From the NCBI RefSeq assembly GCF_014851395.1, contig NW_024041262.1, positions 13,723,252 through 13,787,251 of the forward strand: 64,000 nt of DNA. Direction: 5' to 3'. The stretch comes from Micropterus salmoides (lineage: Eukaryota > Chordata > Actinopteri > Centrarchiformes > Centrarchidae). Of this stretch, positions 41,681-55,009 are shown piece by piece. The notes below the pieces were generated by a model, which had not been told where the DNA came from, did no database searches, and saw nothing but the letters and a program-made list of their open reading frames with translations. How positions within the stretch are numbered: position 1 is the stretch's first letter; every line of letters starts with the position of its first letter. The position numbers were made by a program, and so were the translations under genes.

Positions 41681-42504
41681 GTTAGTAGTTGGATTCTTAC
41701 TGATTGTATGGGCTGGACAGGTGTCTCTATGCAGCTAACGACCTCAAACAGGTGCATCTAATTTAGGATAATAAATGGAGTGGAGGTGGACATTTTGAAG
41801 CCAGACTAACAGGTCTTTGAGAGTCAGAATTCTAGCTGATAGACAGGTGTTCAAATACTTATTTGCAGCTGTATCATACAAATAAATAGTTAAAAAATCA
41901 TACATTGTGATTTCTGGATTTTTTTTTAGATTATGTCTCTCACAGTGGACATGCACCTATGATGACAATTTCAGACCCCTCCATGATTTCTAAGGGAGAA
42001 CTTGCAAAATAGCAGGGTGTTCAAATACTTATTTTCCTCACTGTATATACGACAACATGCTCCAACATTGCTCCACAGTCTGCATAAAAGCTACAAAACC
42101 TACATGTTTGCACACCTCAATCATATATTTACGACTGTTATCTTTTTATAATTCATACTGTCTCTTGAATGCACTTTAGCTCGCTCTTGAGCATTGGTTT
42201 AATAATTGATTAAAGTAAGAATAATCAAATATATATCAGAAGAACTTTAACAAAATGCTCTGACAATAAAATGCAGCAGTAAAGCTTTGAGGATGTTTTT
42301 ATGAGCAGGATAATTGGATTTCTTTTTACCTCGGGAGACTTTACTTTGAGTCCCTTCTTACTGTAGAAGTGTTTATGAACATAGAGCTAACATATTCCTA
42401 TACTTGCGGGGACTTGTAGTTGTTTTCTGCCTGATCTGAAAAAAAAAAAAGCTAATGATCTCCAAACCCTTCAAGAATGGGAGAAGATCACATCTTAGTT
42501 TGGT

Positions 42505-42680
42505 AAAATGCTAACAATTGCTATTTAGCACTAAACACAAAGTACAATTGAGGCCGATGGGAATCACATTTTTGCCGGTGTTTGGGCGTAAACCAAATTG
42601 TTGGACAAATTGAAATTCTGAACTGATGATGGCACTAGAGTTAAAGTTAAAGGATATCAAAATCATCAAATCAGTATCAA
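42505..42680 (+). repeat. Interspersed repeat (TTAGCACTAAACACAAAGTA family), copy 1
   Basis: AAATGCTAACAATTGCTATTTAGCACTAAACACAAAGTAC, then GATGGGAAT, ATTGTTGGACAAATTGAAATT, TGATGATGGCACTAGA, AAAGGATATCA. The same ordered blocks occur at 45195-45440, same strand. Class unknown. Confidence 0.65.
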
Positions 42681-42783
42681 TTGTTAAGTTAGGCCACTAT
42701 CAGTGAAACAAAATGTGATTTTAAGTGGGCAAATACATTAATAATACGGTAATTTATTTAGAAATTCATTTTTTTATGGAAAG

Positions 42784-43815
42784 TAGGACTGACTATTTTG
42801 ACAGTGGATTAATCTATTGATTATTGAAACGAATAATCGACTATTCAGATTATCAATCGCAAAATGACACAATGCCTCTCATTTAGCTATTAGCCTTTAA
42901 ATTAAACCGGAGGTTGTTTTAGGCATGTGCTAATTAACAGTCAAGACACTAAAATAAATACTGCTTTCAAAAATGCATCTTTAATGAACATTTCTGCTGC
43001 AGCAACATAAAGTTCCACTGAAATCACGTCCTGATAAGCAGCTAATCTGCTGTTTAGTGACGAAGCAGCTTTCACGCCAGTACTGCAACACCCTGGGACA
43101 AACTGACACTGTATACAAAGAAAGGAATAACGTCATGCATTTCATTTGCCGAATTTACAAGAGGGGATCAATAGTAACGATTTTGTAGTAGACAGTGTTT
43201 CACAACAAATATAGTTTCCCCTAACACAACAACTCACAAAACTCAAAACTTTTTTTTAGGGGAGTTTGGGGTGGATTAGCCGCCGCCTCACGCACAGACA
43301 GGAGAACTATTTTCTCTTCTTTAGAAAGTATGAAATTGTCTGGTGTTGTCTTGTCTTGCACACTCGGCTAATCTGGAATGTGAACACGGCCGTTGTGTAT
43401 CATAATTATCTGCTACTCACAGCATCATTACTGTAACAATCAAATTGACCAACTGTATAGAAAACGTTTCAGCTCATAACGTGAAGTAACACGGCTTTAA
43501 CGTTAACTAGCTTACCGGGACGAGTCTTCATCATCCACAGAGACCCGACGTTACGCGCCTCCTCTTCGGATGCTCCGGTGTTTCCAGGAGAGCTCAGCTT
43601 TGCTGCAGTTTGCTGGAGGTTTTAGGTTGTGAAGGTGTTACTGCAGCTCCGATGTTGTTTTAGTAACTTTAACGTTACTGTTCACATCACTTTACTCTGT
43701 AAAGCTGACGGTGTCGCTACGGCCCGATGACGTCATGAACGAATCGATTAAATTCGTTGGCAATGAATTTAATAATCGCTTTTTTTTAATACGTCCATTA
43801 GTTGTTGCACCCTTA
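42784..43815. mobile_element. hAT-like non-autonomous element (GATTAATC-rich ends)
   Basis: Left end TAGGACTGACTATTTTGACAG then GATTAATCTATTGATTATTG and AATAATCGACTA. The right end, reverse-complemented, is TAAGGGTGCAACAACTAATGG, with GATTAAATTCGTTGGCAATG close by. Such TAGGG.TGCAACTAA-type termini plus ATTAATCGA words are typical of hAT-N elements in fish. No transposase is visible. CpG-rich middle (43500-43740). Confidence 0.55.
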
Positions 43816-43818
43816 ACG

Positions 43819-45140
43819 GAAAGCAGAATAACCAATTTCATCATAAAGGGTAAAGAGCTGGACTATCTATGTATATAAATGCAGAAAATAGCATTCATCT
43901 AGTGTCAGGCTTGTGCGCTGATATGGTGATAGTGGTGAAAGTATGCTAGTCAATGACTACAAATCTTCTAGTCAAGTGAATGAATCAATCAGCCAAGTGA
44001 TTAGTAATTCCCACCTTTACTTAGATAATGTCCTTCTTGAATATAAACGTTCTTTTACCAACAGATTAGTAAAACCGAATCATGTAAAAGGAGAATGGCT
44101 CAGTCACAACCCAGGGGAAATGACAGTTTAAGTGCAATTGTCACCACTGAATAAATACGACAAGGTCAGTCTGAAACTATTTTTCACAAGCTATCAAACC
44201 CAATTTGTTAATAAATGTAGCAACAATACTTACAGCTTTTGTACTGTTTGCACTGGGGTAACTGTTTGCCTTGGAAGTCAGGCAGCATCATAAATTTAGT
44301 AACATAACATTCATTAACCTGAGTAATGTCCTTTTGCATTGCTATTATGTACAGACCCTGACTCACCTCATCAGAATCTTTATTTTGTGTTTCCTGATTT
44401 CCCTCAGGTGTCCTTGTTGGGGACATTTTTAGAAGTTTGCCTGCAGCAAATTTGTTCCTCAGCTGACCTTCTAGAGGTGCCCACATAGCACATCTCTGTT
44501 ATTGTTTTAAGGTAAAATTCCCTGGTTCAGCTAAACGAGTGAAAGGTCATGATTCTTCCCCCAAGGCCCGAAAACAGTTGGTGATTTCTGTCCACTATTC
44601 ATTTCCCGGGCCTTATCCCAATATGCTGCAGCATGCTAATATCTTAATCGCTATACCGGTGAGCAGACAGACCTTGTGACATCCTTGAGAAAAGCTGCTT
44701 AGAGGGCAAGATAAGATACCAAGAGGCTAAAAGAGAAAGTCAGAAAGTAATTTTAAAAGACTACATTTAATTTTAAGGAGCCAGTGGTCACCACACCTGG
44801 TATGTGATTGGCACAAAAAATCAACTCTGGGATTCTGTTCTGTGCCTGGTAGTGCAATAAATCATCTCTTTCCGAAGATTAAAATATTTACTCTTTGTTG
44901 ACGGTGTCAGCGAAGAGCTGATTCCACTCTATGGTCATTTCTATTATGAAGGTGTTTAACTGACTTAGGATGAGAAGTGATTTTACAATAATCCACGTAC
45001 CTATTCACATACATCATGGAGGCAGAAGATTAGAAATACCGTTAACCAAGGTTTTAAAAGATGGTATTTCACTGCTGCCTGAGTGGGTCACAGGTAAACA
45101 AGAAGTCTAAAAAGTAAGTCTGCAACGATAGAGGTTCTCT
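43819..45140. other. Intergenic, nothing recognised
   Basis: No supported exon. The minus-strand 92-codon frame at 44208-44486 has no recognisable family. Confidence 0.4.
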
Positions 45141-45194
45141 GAGGTTGTATTTGAGCTAAATGCTAACATCAGCTACTAACACGCTCACAATGAC

Positions 45195-45440
45195 AAAACT
45201 AACATGTTGGTGTTTAGCAGGTAAAATTTTTACCATTTTCAGCATTTTAGTTTAGAATATTAGTTTGCTAACATTTGCTAATTAGCTCTAAACACAAAGG
45301 AATGTCATTCGTTTTCCAGCTATTTGGTCATAAACTTATTATTATATTATTATTTAACAACTAAAAGTTTTAGCTGATGATGGGGCTAGATGAAAAGTAA
45401 AGGAGTCATAGCAATCCATCCAACACTAATTGATTGTTAG
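45195..45440 (+). repeat. Interspersed repeat (TTAGCACTAAACACAAAGTA family), copy 2
   Basis: CTAACATTTGCTAATTAGCTCTAAACACAAAGGAATG, TATTTGGTCATAAAC, TAGCTGATGATGGGGCTAGATGAAAAGTAAAGGA and CAATCCATCCAACAC mirror copy 1. An ATT-rich patch (45339-45355) interrupts it. Confidence 0.65.
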
Positions 45441-48050
45441 CAGTAACGTGCAGTGATTTATTGATGATACTGAACCTTAAAGCAGAGGCACCAAGGAACA
45501 CTAAGAGGAAGAACAAAGAGATGACTAACAAAACAACAACCCATGCACAGCACATTTACATGTCGCACGTGAATATATAAAAAATGTTTCTCTTCCGTTG
45601 GGGGTCTGAAATGGTTGAACTGGACTGCAGGACACAGATGAGACTCAAGATATATAATAAAAAAATACATGAGGAGACTCTTCCACTTAGTACAAGAGAT
45701 GTTTAAAAATGCATAAGCCATTAAAGTAAAACATGTTCTTTTGTACCTCCAGCCTCGATTGCTCCAGTGAATCAAGAGTTTCAGCTGACACTGGTTTTGT
45801 CTCATTCTATCAAGACAATCTAGTTGAAAAGTAATGGTTGGGTTTCTGCAAGGTGGTACAATGAAAAACAGGGTATGTCAGTGTAGCCAAGGCGACTGCC
45901 AATGAGAGGGGACAACACTTCTGACTGATAATGTGAGCTAATTGAACTGGAATGGGTCCTGTAGAGTGATTGTTCGAACACTGGAACCGACTTGTAATTG
46001 CAATGACTGTGATAAAACAATAAACATAAAACACAGTATTATTAGGAATCTGCGCAACAAGCACTCTGTGTGTTGTGTTATGTCACCATCAGCCTGTTAA
46101 ACTGAAACATAGTGAGCAGTAGATACGCACAGTCAAGTGTTCGTTCAACTAAAACAGAGATTTCTGCCTTACTCAGAGTATTGAAAATTACATTTTTTTT
46201 AACTTCAACAGCAGCATATTTTGATATGATCACAAAACACCCTGTTTTCAGAGGATTTAAAGTTCCAGTGGAAACCATTCACAGTGAGTTCTATAGATTA
46301 TCCAGAGTAACTGGGACACTGCTCATAAGAAGACACAGTGCTGTTGAAGAGTGTGTTTTTTCAGAGTGCCCCTGTAAAATTGTGGCATATAGTATAACAT
46401 GTCATTGCAACATCCTGTTTGATTCTTGCTGGGGAGATACTTTTTTAAAGTTATTTAACTTTTTAACTAAATGTTTTGCCCCCAAACAGCCATATTTAAA
46501 GCGATTGATGCTAACAAATAGCAAAAGCAGCCCTAATAAGCCATATTTATTGTGTTATTTCATCCTATGTGTTTCTCAAAAATCAGTTTGAATGCACATC
46601 ATGCCTTTGAACACATTTAAAATAGCAGAAAATGGAAATACTCGTATAAAGGGCAAGTACCTCAAAAGTGTACTTAATTACACCTGAGTAAATGTACTTC
46701 ACTTTCATCACTGGCCTGGAGGCACATTTACACCATGCAGGTTTCAGGCAGTTTAGTTGAATTTAAGCACTCCATTATTTCAGAAGTTGACAGATGACCA
46801 TGAAAAAGTTGGGTTTCATACGCTTAATGTTGACATCACATACCCTGCAGTGACTTGTGCAACACAAATTAAAATGAAGTGCAAGGAGTGGCCTCAACTG
46901 ATGCAAATGTTCAGCCATTTCCTCATTTGATATTAACTTGTATGTACACCACACTACACTAAGGAAGAAAATTATAAAAGAGTGCCGAAGTGGAATAGGA
47001 TTTGTTTTGACACCACCAGCTTCCTCTTCACTACAGGGAAACTACACATTTTCAACAGATTTTGAGTATGTTAGGCTCAAAAGACGGGTGGGTGGAGTAT
47101 CACTTTAAATTCTGCAGTTTTTGCTCAGATGATCCTGTGAAGAGCTGACAGTTGGAGATTTGTCCCAGATGCATCCTTCAGTGGTTAATTAAACAAAGGA
47201 ATCAAGGTCTGCGTGTTCAGCGAGATGAATGATTTAAGGGCTTAGCGGTGCAACTCACACATCATGAGCCTTAAGACAACACGCTTGCATGTGTGTTTCT
47301 TATGTAATACTAAGGTAAAGAAACTGAGATGCCTTTGTGCATATGTATCTACGATTGTTCACCCAAACGCACATAAATGCTCACTCGTGCAAAAGACATA
47401 CATGCACACAAGCATTCCTCTCAGGGGTTATAGCTCCTGTCAAGCACTGCTCATTCATGCGCGCCTTAAACACACAGCTTTCTCTGAGGCACAGTGCATC
47501 AAATATAACTCCTAACACATACACAGTACATAGATGCACACCTGATCATGTGCTCTTCCTGTTCGCCCCCGGTAGCAGTGATGAATGAAACATGAGTGCT
47601 ATTTTGTTGATTTCTCTGACTGAAACATCCACAGTTCCCCCATTTGTTCTCACACATGGATGCAGAAATCCTCCCGTCTCAATTTGCATGTTACGTTATT
47701 GACAGTCACGCTGGGTCTGAGAGGTGAAATAGCAAAGTGGAGGTGAAGAAGTAGGACTCAAGCTGACATTGGCACCTGAATGTCTCATTACTGAAGTTCG
47801 GGTGACGGAGAGGAAGGAGGTGGGGGGAAACAGAAGAGATGTGTCTGAATCGCTCTTTATCTCCTTCATGTGTTACACACTCATGCTTGTGTGCGCACAA
47901 AAACACACACTGCTCATTAATAATGCAGCAGGTGCACAGTGTGCCATACATACTGATCACAGCAGAGGACATATACAACATTGTTAATATTAAACAGATG
48001 AACACCTCTCATGCGTGCACGTTTGGAATTTTACCCTAAACCACAGGTAA
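45441..48050. other. Intergenic, nothing recognised
   Basis: Long AT-rich stretch. The best open frame (46112-46591, 159 codons) overlaps an antisense frame, has no domain and no good initiation context, and is taken as chance. Confidence 0.4.
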
Positions 48051-48054
48051 TTTT

Positions 48055-48125
48055 AATAATAATAATAATAGCTCATAACCCCAAACCTTAGCCTAACCTT
48101 AACCTAAACCTAACTTAACCCTTAA
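48055..48125. repeat. Short (ATA)n and CCTAACC-type repeat patch
   Basis: (ATA)n then CCTTAGCCTAACCTTAACCTAAACCTAAC. Words of this kind, in the opposite sense, recur at 58455-58480; they look telomere-like but are degenerate. Confidence 0.6.
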
Positions 48126-50370
48126 ACAGCCCCTGACAAAGTCATCATGTGATCATGATGAAATATGATACTGTGCTAGAAATTAAGCTATCCAAACAGT
48201 AAATCAAGTAGTTAAAATATGCTGCACCCCACCAGCTGTAACAATAAAATAAAAATGCGTACGTGTTCAGCATCATAATGATATTCTAATCTTACTGCCT
48301 GAACTAACACTGCACTACTTATTTTCCACCTTAGCTGAGTAGTTTTTATGCCTAAATCTAAATCTAAATTATAACCGTAGAGGTAGCAGATCATAAGTAA
48401 TTTGCAATAATTTTAGAAGCCACAGAGTAATAATGTTTTTCTGTCGATACACTGCATGTGTTGTTTTGGAAGGAAATGCCAAACAATGTCTTTTAGTTTA
48501 ATTTAGGTTTAGGCTGTTGGGCGATCGCTTTGATGGCATTGTGAGTTCAAATGCTCAATCCAAATTGAGTGATAGCACCTATGAGACAAAACAGTTGTCA
48601 TTTGTCATTTCTGATTTGTTGCCAATTTTCAAGAGGGTGGATCTTACGCAACATTGCCGTGCATGGGGCTTCTGAAGTACGCAAGGCTAATTCACCTGGA
48701 TCTGCGTGGGTGGAAATCGCTTTACACGACATAGGAATCTACCCTTTCAGAGCTTTAACTTAACTTTGACAGGTGAGTACAGAACATACAGCCGTTTACA
48801 GTGAATTATCCAGGGCTCCAAACCTACGCATACCAGATATACTTCTGAGAAGAGGGAGAGGGAGCTCATCCACATATGGTGTACAGTACAAGTTTCAGCA
48901 AACATACATGCAGAGGAGATATTAAACACACATACACACACAGCACAAAAGAACTGTAAGTACATGAATAAATAGCCTAATTACATCTTCATAGCAAGTG
49001 ACAACAAACGCACGATCTGGCACAGGAAACTACAAAACACACAGGCAATAATATGGATTTCATTTGATGGGATCACAATAGGCATGGGATGAATAAACAC
49101 ACACTCACACACACACACACACACAACTAATTTTCTCTCATCCCCCTACTTGTCGACATGCAATTAGATAAGCGAGTGTTCGACAAGGCACTTGTCACCC
49201 ACACGCTTCCATTTCAGAGATGCTTTCATAACCGTAAAGCTCAGCTCTACCAGCCCACTTTGACCAAACTCTATCAAATGGAGCCCATCCCTCATCCCTC
49301 TCCAACACAGGGAGTCACATCCTGCCCGCCTACTCAAAACTCTCATTTCCCCCGCTGTCACACAATGTCTAACCCTAATGGATCGCTCACACTCAGCTAA
49401 ACCACATTCTGTTATGGAGCGGTTGAAAATTGCTTTGAAAATCTAATCCACTCTTGTTTGGTAACGGGTGTAAAAAGTCAATATTTGAGAGTTTAGCAGT
49501 TTGATGACTTTGATTAGGTTCTCATTCAAATGTCATCACTAAAAAACATGTTCTTTAATAATGTTTTGGAAATGAAAGTGATTCATTTAGCTGCGCAATC
49601 CAGGGGAAGAACGGACTAATCATTTAATAACTGAATATGAGAACCTTTCTAATGAGAGTTGTTTTGTTGGGCAAACAAGTGAAGGCTGAGACTTCAGTAT
49701 GAGTTCAAAATGTTCATCAACATTTAACCACCAGTTTCATTTTATTTGCCCATTTCTACTATCTGCAGTACAAATACCACCCTCTCCTGAGCAATGGGCA
49801 AGTCTCTAAATTGAATGCAAGTTCAATATACTGTATAAAGTAACTCACTGACACAATTTTACCTTTTATAAAGGCGTCAGCAGGCTTCAAACTAAGTACT
49901 TGTTGGATTGTCAGACTGCATCAGAAACCACCCTCCCCCCCAACTTTTCAACGTCAGAAATGTCTTGGCTGTGTCTGACAATTTCTGTAACTTTCCAAAA
50001 CCGACAGTCAGACATCTATGCCCACCTTGGTCATGATTGGAGAATGACAAGTCTGGAGAGTTCCTTAAACGCATGGGCCTGGGGGAAGTGTGAAATGGCT
50101 GGAGACAGGGACAGAGGTGCAGACTGAGTAAAATTAAAACAACAGAGGCAGTTGTTGTGACAGTTAACGCTAATTTCCATCCACAACCATTATGGGAATA
50201 TTAGTAGATAAGTTGAATTATCGAGATAAACAGTTGGTGGCACTAATTCTCCAGTTGGGTGCCATTAAATCATTGCAGAACAAGGGGGCTCATCGAGATG
50301 ATGTTATTGAAAAAGCACCAGTCAGTCCCTTTTAGAGGTTTTCCAGTGCTGGTTATTCCCTTGATGTCAA

Positions 50371-50371
<1 letters not shown>
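48126..50371. other. Intergenic, nothing recognised
   Basis: A CA-rich patch at about 49098-49124; otherwise no supported element or exon. Confidence 0.4.

Positions 50372-50422
<51 letters not shown>
50372..50422. repeat. (GT)n microsatellite
   Basis: About 25 GT dinucleotides. Confidence 0.97.
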
Positions 50423-50423
<1 letters not shown>

Positions 50424-51885
50424 TTTCTGCTATATGATTTTATCTAGATTTTCATAGATGGTCCCAGTTTCAACAGTTGTGTCATGGTTTGTGCCATGTT
50501 AAGTCAATAGTGCATTACTTTCATCTTTCTACTTCTTAAGGCTAAAACATGCTTTTCTGTGCTGCTGTAGACGAAAGTGCAAGTGTTTTTAAAAAAGAAA
50601 TTATGCTACAACTTTTAAAACATTTGTGTATTTCTGTACTAAAACCGGCTTATAGAAAGGAGTTGAATCGCCCACGCAGCCACGTAGGTCTGTGTAACGC
50701 CTTGTTGCCATATTTGGAGGTGTGCGCCTTGGCTCCTCTGTTACCCTCTGCAAACTATGGTTAATCATAATATCCTTCTCTGGGTATGTTCAGATGTATT
50801 TATGGACAAGCAAAATTCCAGCTTCAGATTGACCTTATATAAATTGAATTATCTCATCTTAAAATGCATTTTCATAAGCTTAACCACTGAATGATTAATT
50901 GGGGCCAAGTATAAAACAGTGCTATTGTTTTTAGCTCATGAAAAGTTCACATTTTGGAGAATTTTTCACAGTAAATTATTGTTTTTAATTCTGGGTGGTC
51001 ACAGGTCCCTGATGATGTGTCTGAGCTGCCTTTGCCCACACAGTGCTCTCTCTTTGCTTCAGATAAGTCAGCACAATCATAACCCTTTTAAAGGTCAAAC
51101 CTGCTAAAGGTGGGTGCACTGTACATTATGGGACACAATGAAATGTGTTAACTGTGCTCACCGGGGTCACCAGCTGCACATTTGTTCATTAAGTTCATTT
51201 CACTTGTGGTTTTGATGCTTGCAGTCGCAGTTGACTGTGTGGAAGGGCACCTTGAGGGTCGATGGAGGGCCACTACCCTTCATGAGGATGACAGAGTCAT
51301 TTGTCAGACGGAAGAGGCCATGAATTTACTGCACTTATCCGCATGTTTAACCCCATGTGCTCCTAACACACACACATACCACCTGCCCCTGCAATATACG
51401 CAGGGGGATCCAGATCTGATGGAATTAGAGTGAGAGAGCGAAATAGAGGGAGACAGGGAGAGAGCGTTTATTTAATTAGGGGGAGACAGCAAGAGGACTG
51501 AGTGACTTCATTTCAATGTCGCCTCTCACCCCTCCCCCGAAACAGTTCACTGTCAAAATCTCATCTGCTAGACACACGACACACACGCATTCATGTCCAC
51601 ACATACATACCGCTATTCAATATCCACACGGACACAAAGACCCACACGTATGCTGAATGCTCTCTCATTGAGTCAGTAGTTAAAAAAAAAAAATATCGGC
51701 TCCCTTTCACACATCCGAGCTATTAATCAGCTTCATTGCCACCATATGGCTCTGACATTCTGCCCGTGTCACTGTTCATGCAGGGGTCCATCAAGCAAGC
51801 ACCGCCTGCCTTGTCACATAAACATCAGATACCACGTGATGCCATCCATTGCCTTGTTAGTCTAACTCCTTTGGTGACGCAATAT
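50423..51885. other. Intergenic, nothing recognised
   Basis: No exon. GAGA-rich patch at 51430-51495 and CA-type words around 51560-51650. Confidence 0.4.
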
Positions 51886-51887
51886 TT

Positions 51888-52070
51888 AGATTTTACATTT
51901 ATTCATTTAGCTGATGCTTTTATACAAAGCGACTTACAATTGCTATATATGTCAGAGGTTGCACGCCTCTGGAGCAACTAGGGGTTAAGTGTTTTGCTCA
52001 GGGACACAATGGTGGATGGGCCTCACACCAAAAGAATGTGTCTTATCCATTGCGCCATCACCACCCAATA
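51888..52070 (+). repeat. Interspersed fish repeat (GGAGCAACT..GGGTTAAGTGT family), copy 2
   Basis: TTTACATTTATTCATTTAGCTGATGCTTTTATACAAAGCGAC, GAGGTTGCACGCCTCTGGAGCAACTAGGGGTTAAGTGTTTTGCTCA, GGACACAATGGTGG, CCATTGCGCCATCACC. It is more complete than copy 1 at 19635-19800. Short, abundant and SINE-like; class not certain. Confidence 0.65.
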
Positions 52071-52439
52071 TATTTCAAAGACTCTGCGAACACCCCAAGA
52101 TGGGCTTCCTAAGGGTTTCTGACCTGAAACATGCACACAAAGCTTAAATAGGTTGCATTCAGTCAACCACATAATTAGCTAATCTCAGTCAGCTGTGAGA
52201 GAGTTGGTTACAAGCGCCTACCATGTCATTAAAGAGGGAATTTTACAAAATGCACAATCCCAGGCCTTTTAAAAAAGTGGAGTATGTAAACTGTGAGGTG
52301 TATTGAAAACATGAGGTGAATACCCTTAATAAAAATAGACCTAGTAAGATTAAAATATTAACATTGTTAATCGTTGTTGCTGGACCCAGCCTTGTTGTTT
52401 AGCAAATAGAATCTCATGGCAGTTTTCAGCAATCCCTTA

Positions 52440-52990
52440 AAAACTTGGGGCCAGAATTACTAAAACTTTTGCGTGAGTAAAAATGTGTGCAAACTTGATA
52501 TCACCAAAAAATTAACATGTAAGCTGATCTACTAATGGTGTGCACGAAGAATAACATCTTTCAAAAGTGCAAGATAGCACCGGTTGTTAATTTACTACTT
52601 TTTGCTTAATATGCAATTTGGTGCATTTCATTTCTTATTGGGAAAAGTATGGGAGGGTAACATGCAACAGCATCTGTATTTAATATGTTTGAAGGGAAGG
52701 TGCTATACGCCAAGTGTTGCGCAGAGATGGCTGCTGTTATCGTTGCGAGACGGAGGCACAGCCGTAATGAACGAAGACAAAGAGAAATTAAAAATTATTA
52801 TATTATTCTATATCCAATTTATAGAAATAAAATAATTTTATTTATTCGATGAACTATGAATTAAATTGATTTTTTTTGTATTTTCCTTGAAGCTGTTGTA
52901 TTAGTCAATATTTTTAGCGGGGCGGGGGGGATAACTAAAGCACAGGTCTGAAACCCTTAATTTGAAGGAGAAAGTGGAATTAAAGCATCT
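52440..52990 (+). mobile_element. Possible PIF/Harbinger-like remnant
   Basis: GGGGCCAGAATTACTAAAAC, TTTTGCGTGAG and GTGTGCAAACTTGATATCACC resemble the left end of teleost Harbinger elements. At about 52727, in a frame with ATG, an Arg-rich peptide MAAVIVARRR..RNERRQREIK resembles transposase N-termini but soon runs into AT-rich sequence. The right end is not seen. Weak call. Confidence 0.35.
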
Positions 52991-54125
52991 CGGTGCCCAC
53001 CAGCCAAGGAATATCGTCATCACTCAAACTGCTGGTAAAAGCAACCACAGATTTAACTTAGAGTGGTATTCGGCGAAACGTTGGCTAGCCGTTAACGTTA
53101 GCATACAAAAGAAGGCTGCTATTTAAAAACAGACGTGATCACTCCGATCGTAACTTGTATTACTGTGTGCAGGGCCGTTAAATAAGAGAGTTACGACACT
53201 ATTTGATCTCGCCGCTACGCGGTCACGTGGTTCATGTAGCTCTCCATAGTTCCAAACAACTCAGCGCTGTCAACCAGTTTGAATGGGTTTAGGTGGGACG
53301 GACACCAGAAGCAGCTATATTTACAGCAATTATCAGTAAATATTAACAAAATATGACACTGATTACTGAGTTGACACTTACATTACATACATATAATAAC
53401 ATTTGTTCTGGGGAGTGGCAGAGACACAGATTTAATCAGTTTTTGTGTATAATTTTTGAAGAAAAAGGGGGCTGTTCCCATAACGTAACGTTACACATTT
53501 ATAGCAGCAACTTAATTTGCAGCAATTTTCGGTAAATATTAATGCATAATGTGCATTGATTACGATGTTGACTACAGTTAAAGTTAATGTATTCTATCCT
53601 GGGAGTGATGGATAGACAGCATTCACAGTGTGGTCTGTTGAAATGTAACTAGAGATGGTTACTGAATGAATTAACTACATTCCTAAATACGATCCATAAC
53701 ATTACTGTTAACTGGGGATTCATTTGAGTATGGCTAATGTACCCTTTCACCCTTCCCCAGAGATAGGCTAAACTATTAACCAGAACACAGACACATTTTG
53801 ACTGATAAGTCCACACCACCTGCTGCCTGGGAGAGACCTTGCTGATGCAGTAGCTCTAGCTTGTGTCTGGCTACTGTGCTTTCTCTTGCCATGGTGTATC
53901 AGTATGACTCTGACAGTAAACTGTCTTCTCTTACCTTGTAAACTGAGTTAGGCTGTTTCACTCAATCATACTGTTTCCACCTACATATTGAATGTATGAT
54001 CATTAGCACCTGTTTTGTTTGTTTAATCACCTGATGATATGCCTTACAAAATCCACGAGTTCCACCAAACTTTTTCTTCCGTCTATTCACTTTGTATTTT
54101 GTTTTATAACTAATAACATGTCCAT
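52991..54125. other. Intergenic, old repeat-like sequence
   Basis: GAGAGTTACGACACT (53186) recurs inverted near 56577, and AAAAGGGG(C/G)CTG(T/C)TCCCATAA occurs at 53464 and 54256, so some dispersed repeat DNA is present. No boundaries or genes. Confidence 0.4.
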
Positions 54126-54129
54126 TTTT

Positions 54130-54230
54130 AACTTACTGTATACTGTGTATTGACAAATTGTATTTTGATGCTTTGGAAACACTTTTCTTGAAACCTTCAT
54201 GCCAATAAAGCCCTTTAAATTTAATTACAT
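54130..54230 (+). mobile_element. LINE-like 3' tail fragment
   Basis: CTTTGGAAACACTTTTCTTGAAACCTTCATGCCAATAAAGCCCTTTAAATTTAATT resembles GCCAATAAAGC-ended LINE tails of fish. No coding part. Confidence 0.45.
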
Positions 54231-54945
54231 TTTTTTTTGTTTAATATTGGAGGGAAAAGGGGCTGCTCCCATAAGGTATAATACATTACAGTATGGAGAT
54301 GTTTTTTTCTCATGCTTCTATTGTCATAATTACAGACATTCTCATGTTATGTTAAGACACATTCACATACACACGCAGAACAAGTAAATATGAATGAATG
54401 CCAGAAGCTGTTTAGTTTAAGTCAAGAAAGAAGTTTTGGTAAACAAAATTGCTGGAGTCATCGCTCCACTCTCCACTCAAAATCCGTCCTGCTGAAAACA
54501 AACAAAACAACAACAACACACACATATAGTTGATTTTGGACGGCCTTGCAAATTAAATCTCAGCTGTTTGACAGCAGGAACTTGAGGCTTACTTTATCTA
54601 GGTATAGATATATCAGGTGTTCATACACCTGAAACAAACGCCTATTCATACATTCCTTTACAGACAAGGGACTGTTAGATTAAAGTTCAATGTGTCACCA
54701 GCAGTGTACATGTGCTACTTTCACCACAATTCTGAACCACTACAGTATCACATTTTTACCTTTGTTTACCTACATGAGGAGTTGTGTGCAAAATAAATCA
54801 TTGTATTCTATCTAACAGATGTCCAAAATATGACCTCGGTCATCATATGCAACTGGTCTAACAAACATTGTGTGTAATGACTGAATTAACCAAGGAACAA
54901 CCTTGCTAGATACAAGCTAGCCATGTGTGCCGTGCAGAAGTAACG

Positions 54946-55009
54946 CAACGGAAGAGAATAATAATAGAATAGAATAGAACGGAAGAGAATAATAATATTC
55001 TCTTCCGTT
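54946..55009. repeat. Short direct plus inverted repeat (perfect 13-bp hairpin arms)
   Basis: AACGGAAGAGAAT occurs twice directly (about 54948 and 54978-54990), and its reverse complement ATTCTCTTCCGTT at 54997-55009 gives a hairpin with a 6-nt loop. GAATA repeats lie between the direct copies. Confidence 0.8.

Larger units (their letters stand above)
40587..42043 (-). mobile_element. Tc1-like transposon, 1457 bp, IR/DR ends, internally deleted
   Basis: The ends are CAGTGAGGAAA (40587) and TTTCCTCACTG (42043), each flanked by TA (40585-40586 and 42044-42045), the Tc1/mariner target duplication. Inverted repeats are long (about 160 bp left, 200 bp right; the left one lacks ~45 bp) and each carries two direct repeats of AAGTATTTGAACACC, at the outer end and again at 40727/41845, the IR/DR layout also found in Sleeping Beauty-type elements. 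The transposase on the minus strand is broken, so the copy is non-autonomous. It could be mobilised only if its ends are still recognised by a related transposase. Confidence 0.95.

Noticed and set aside
46112..46591. 159-codon frame as a gene
   Set aside because: No recognisable family, poor context, and an antisense frame overlaps it; AT-rich chance ORF.
48085..48125. Interstitial telomere repeat
   Set aside because: CCTAACC-like words are irregular and short, not (TTAGGG)n.
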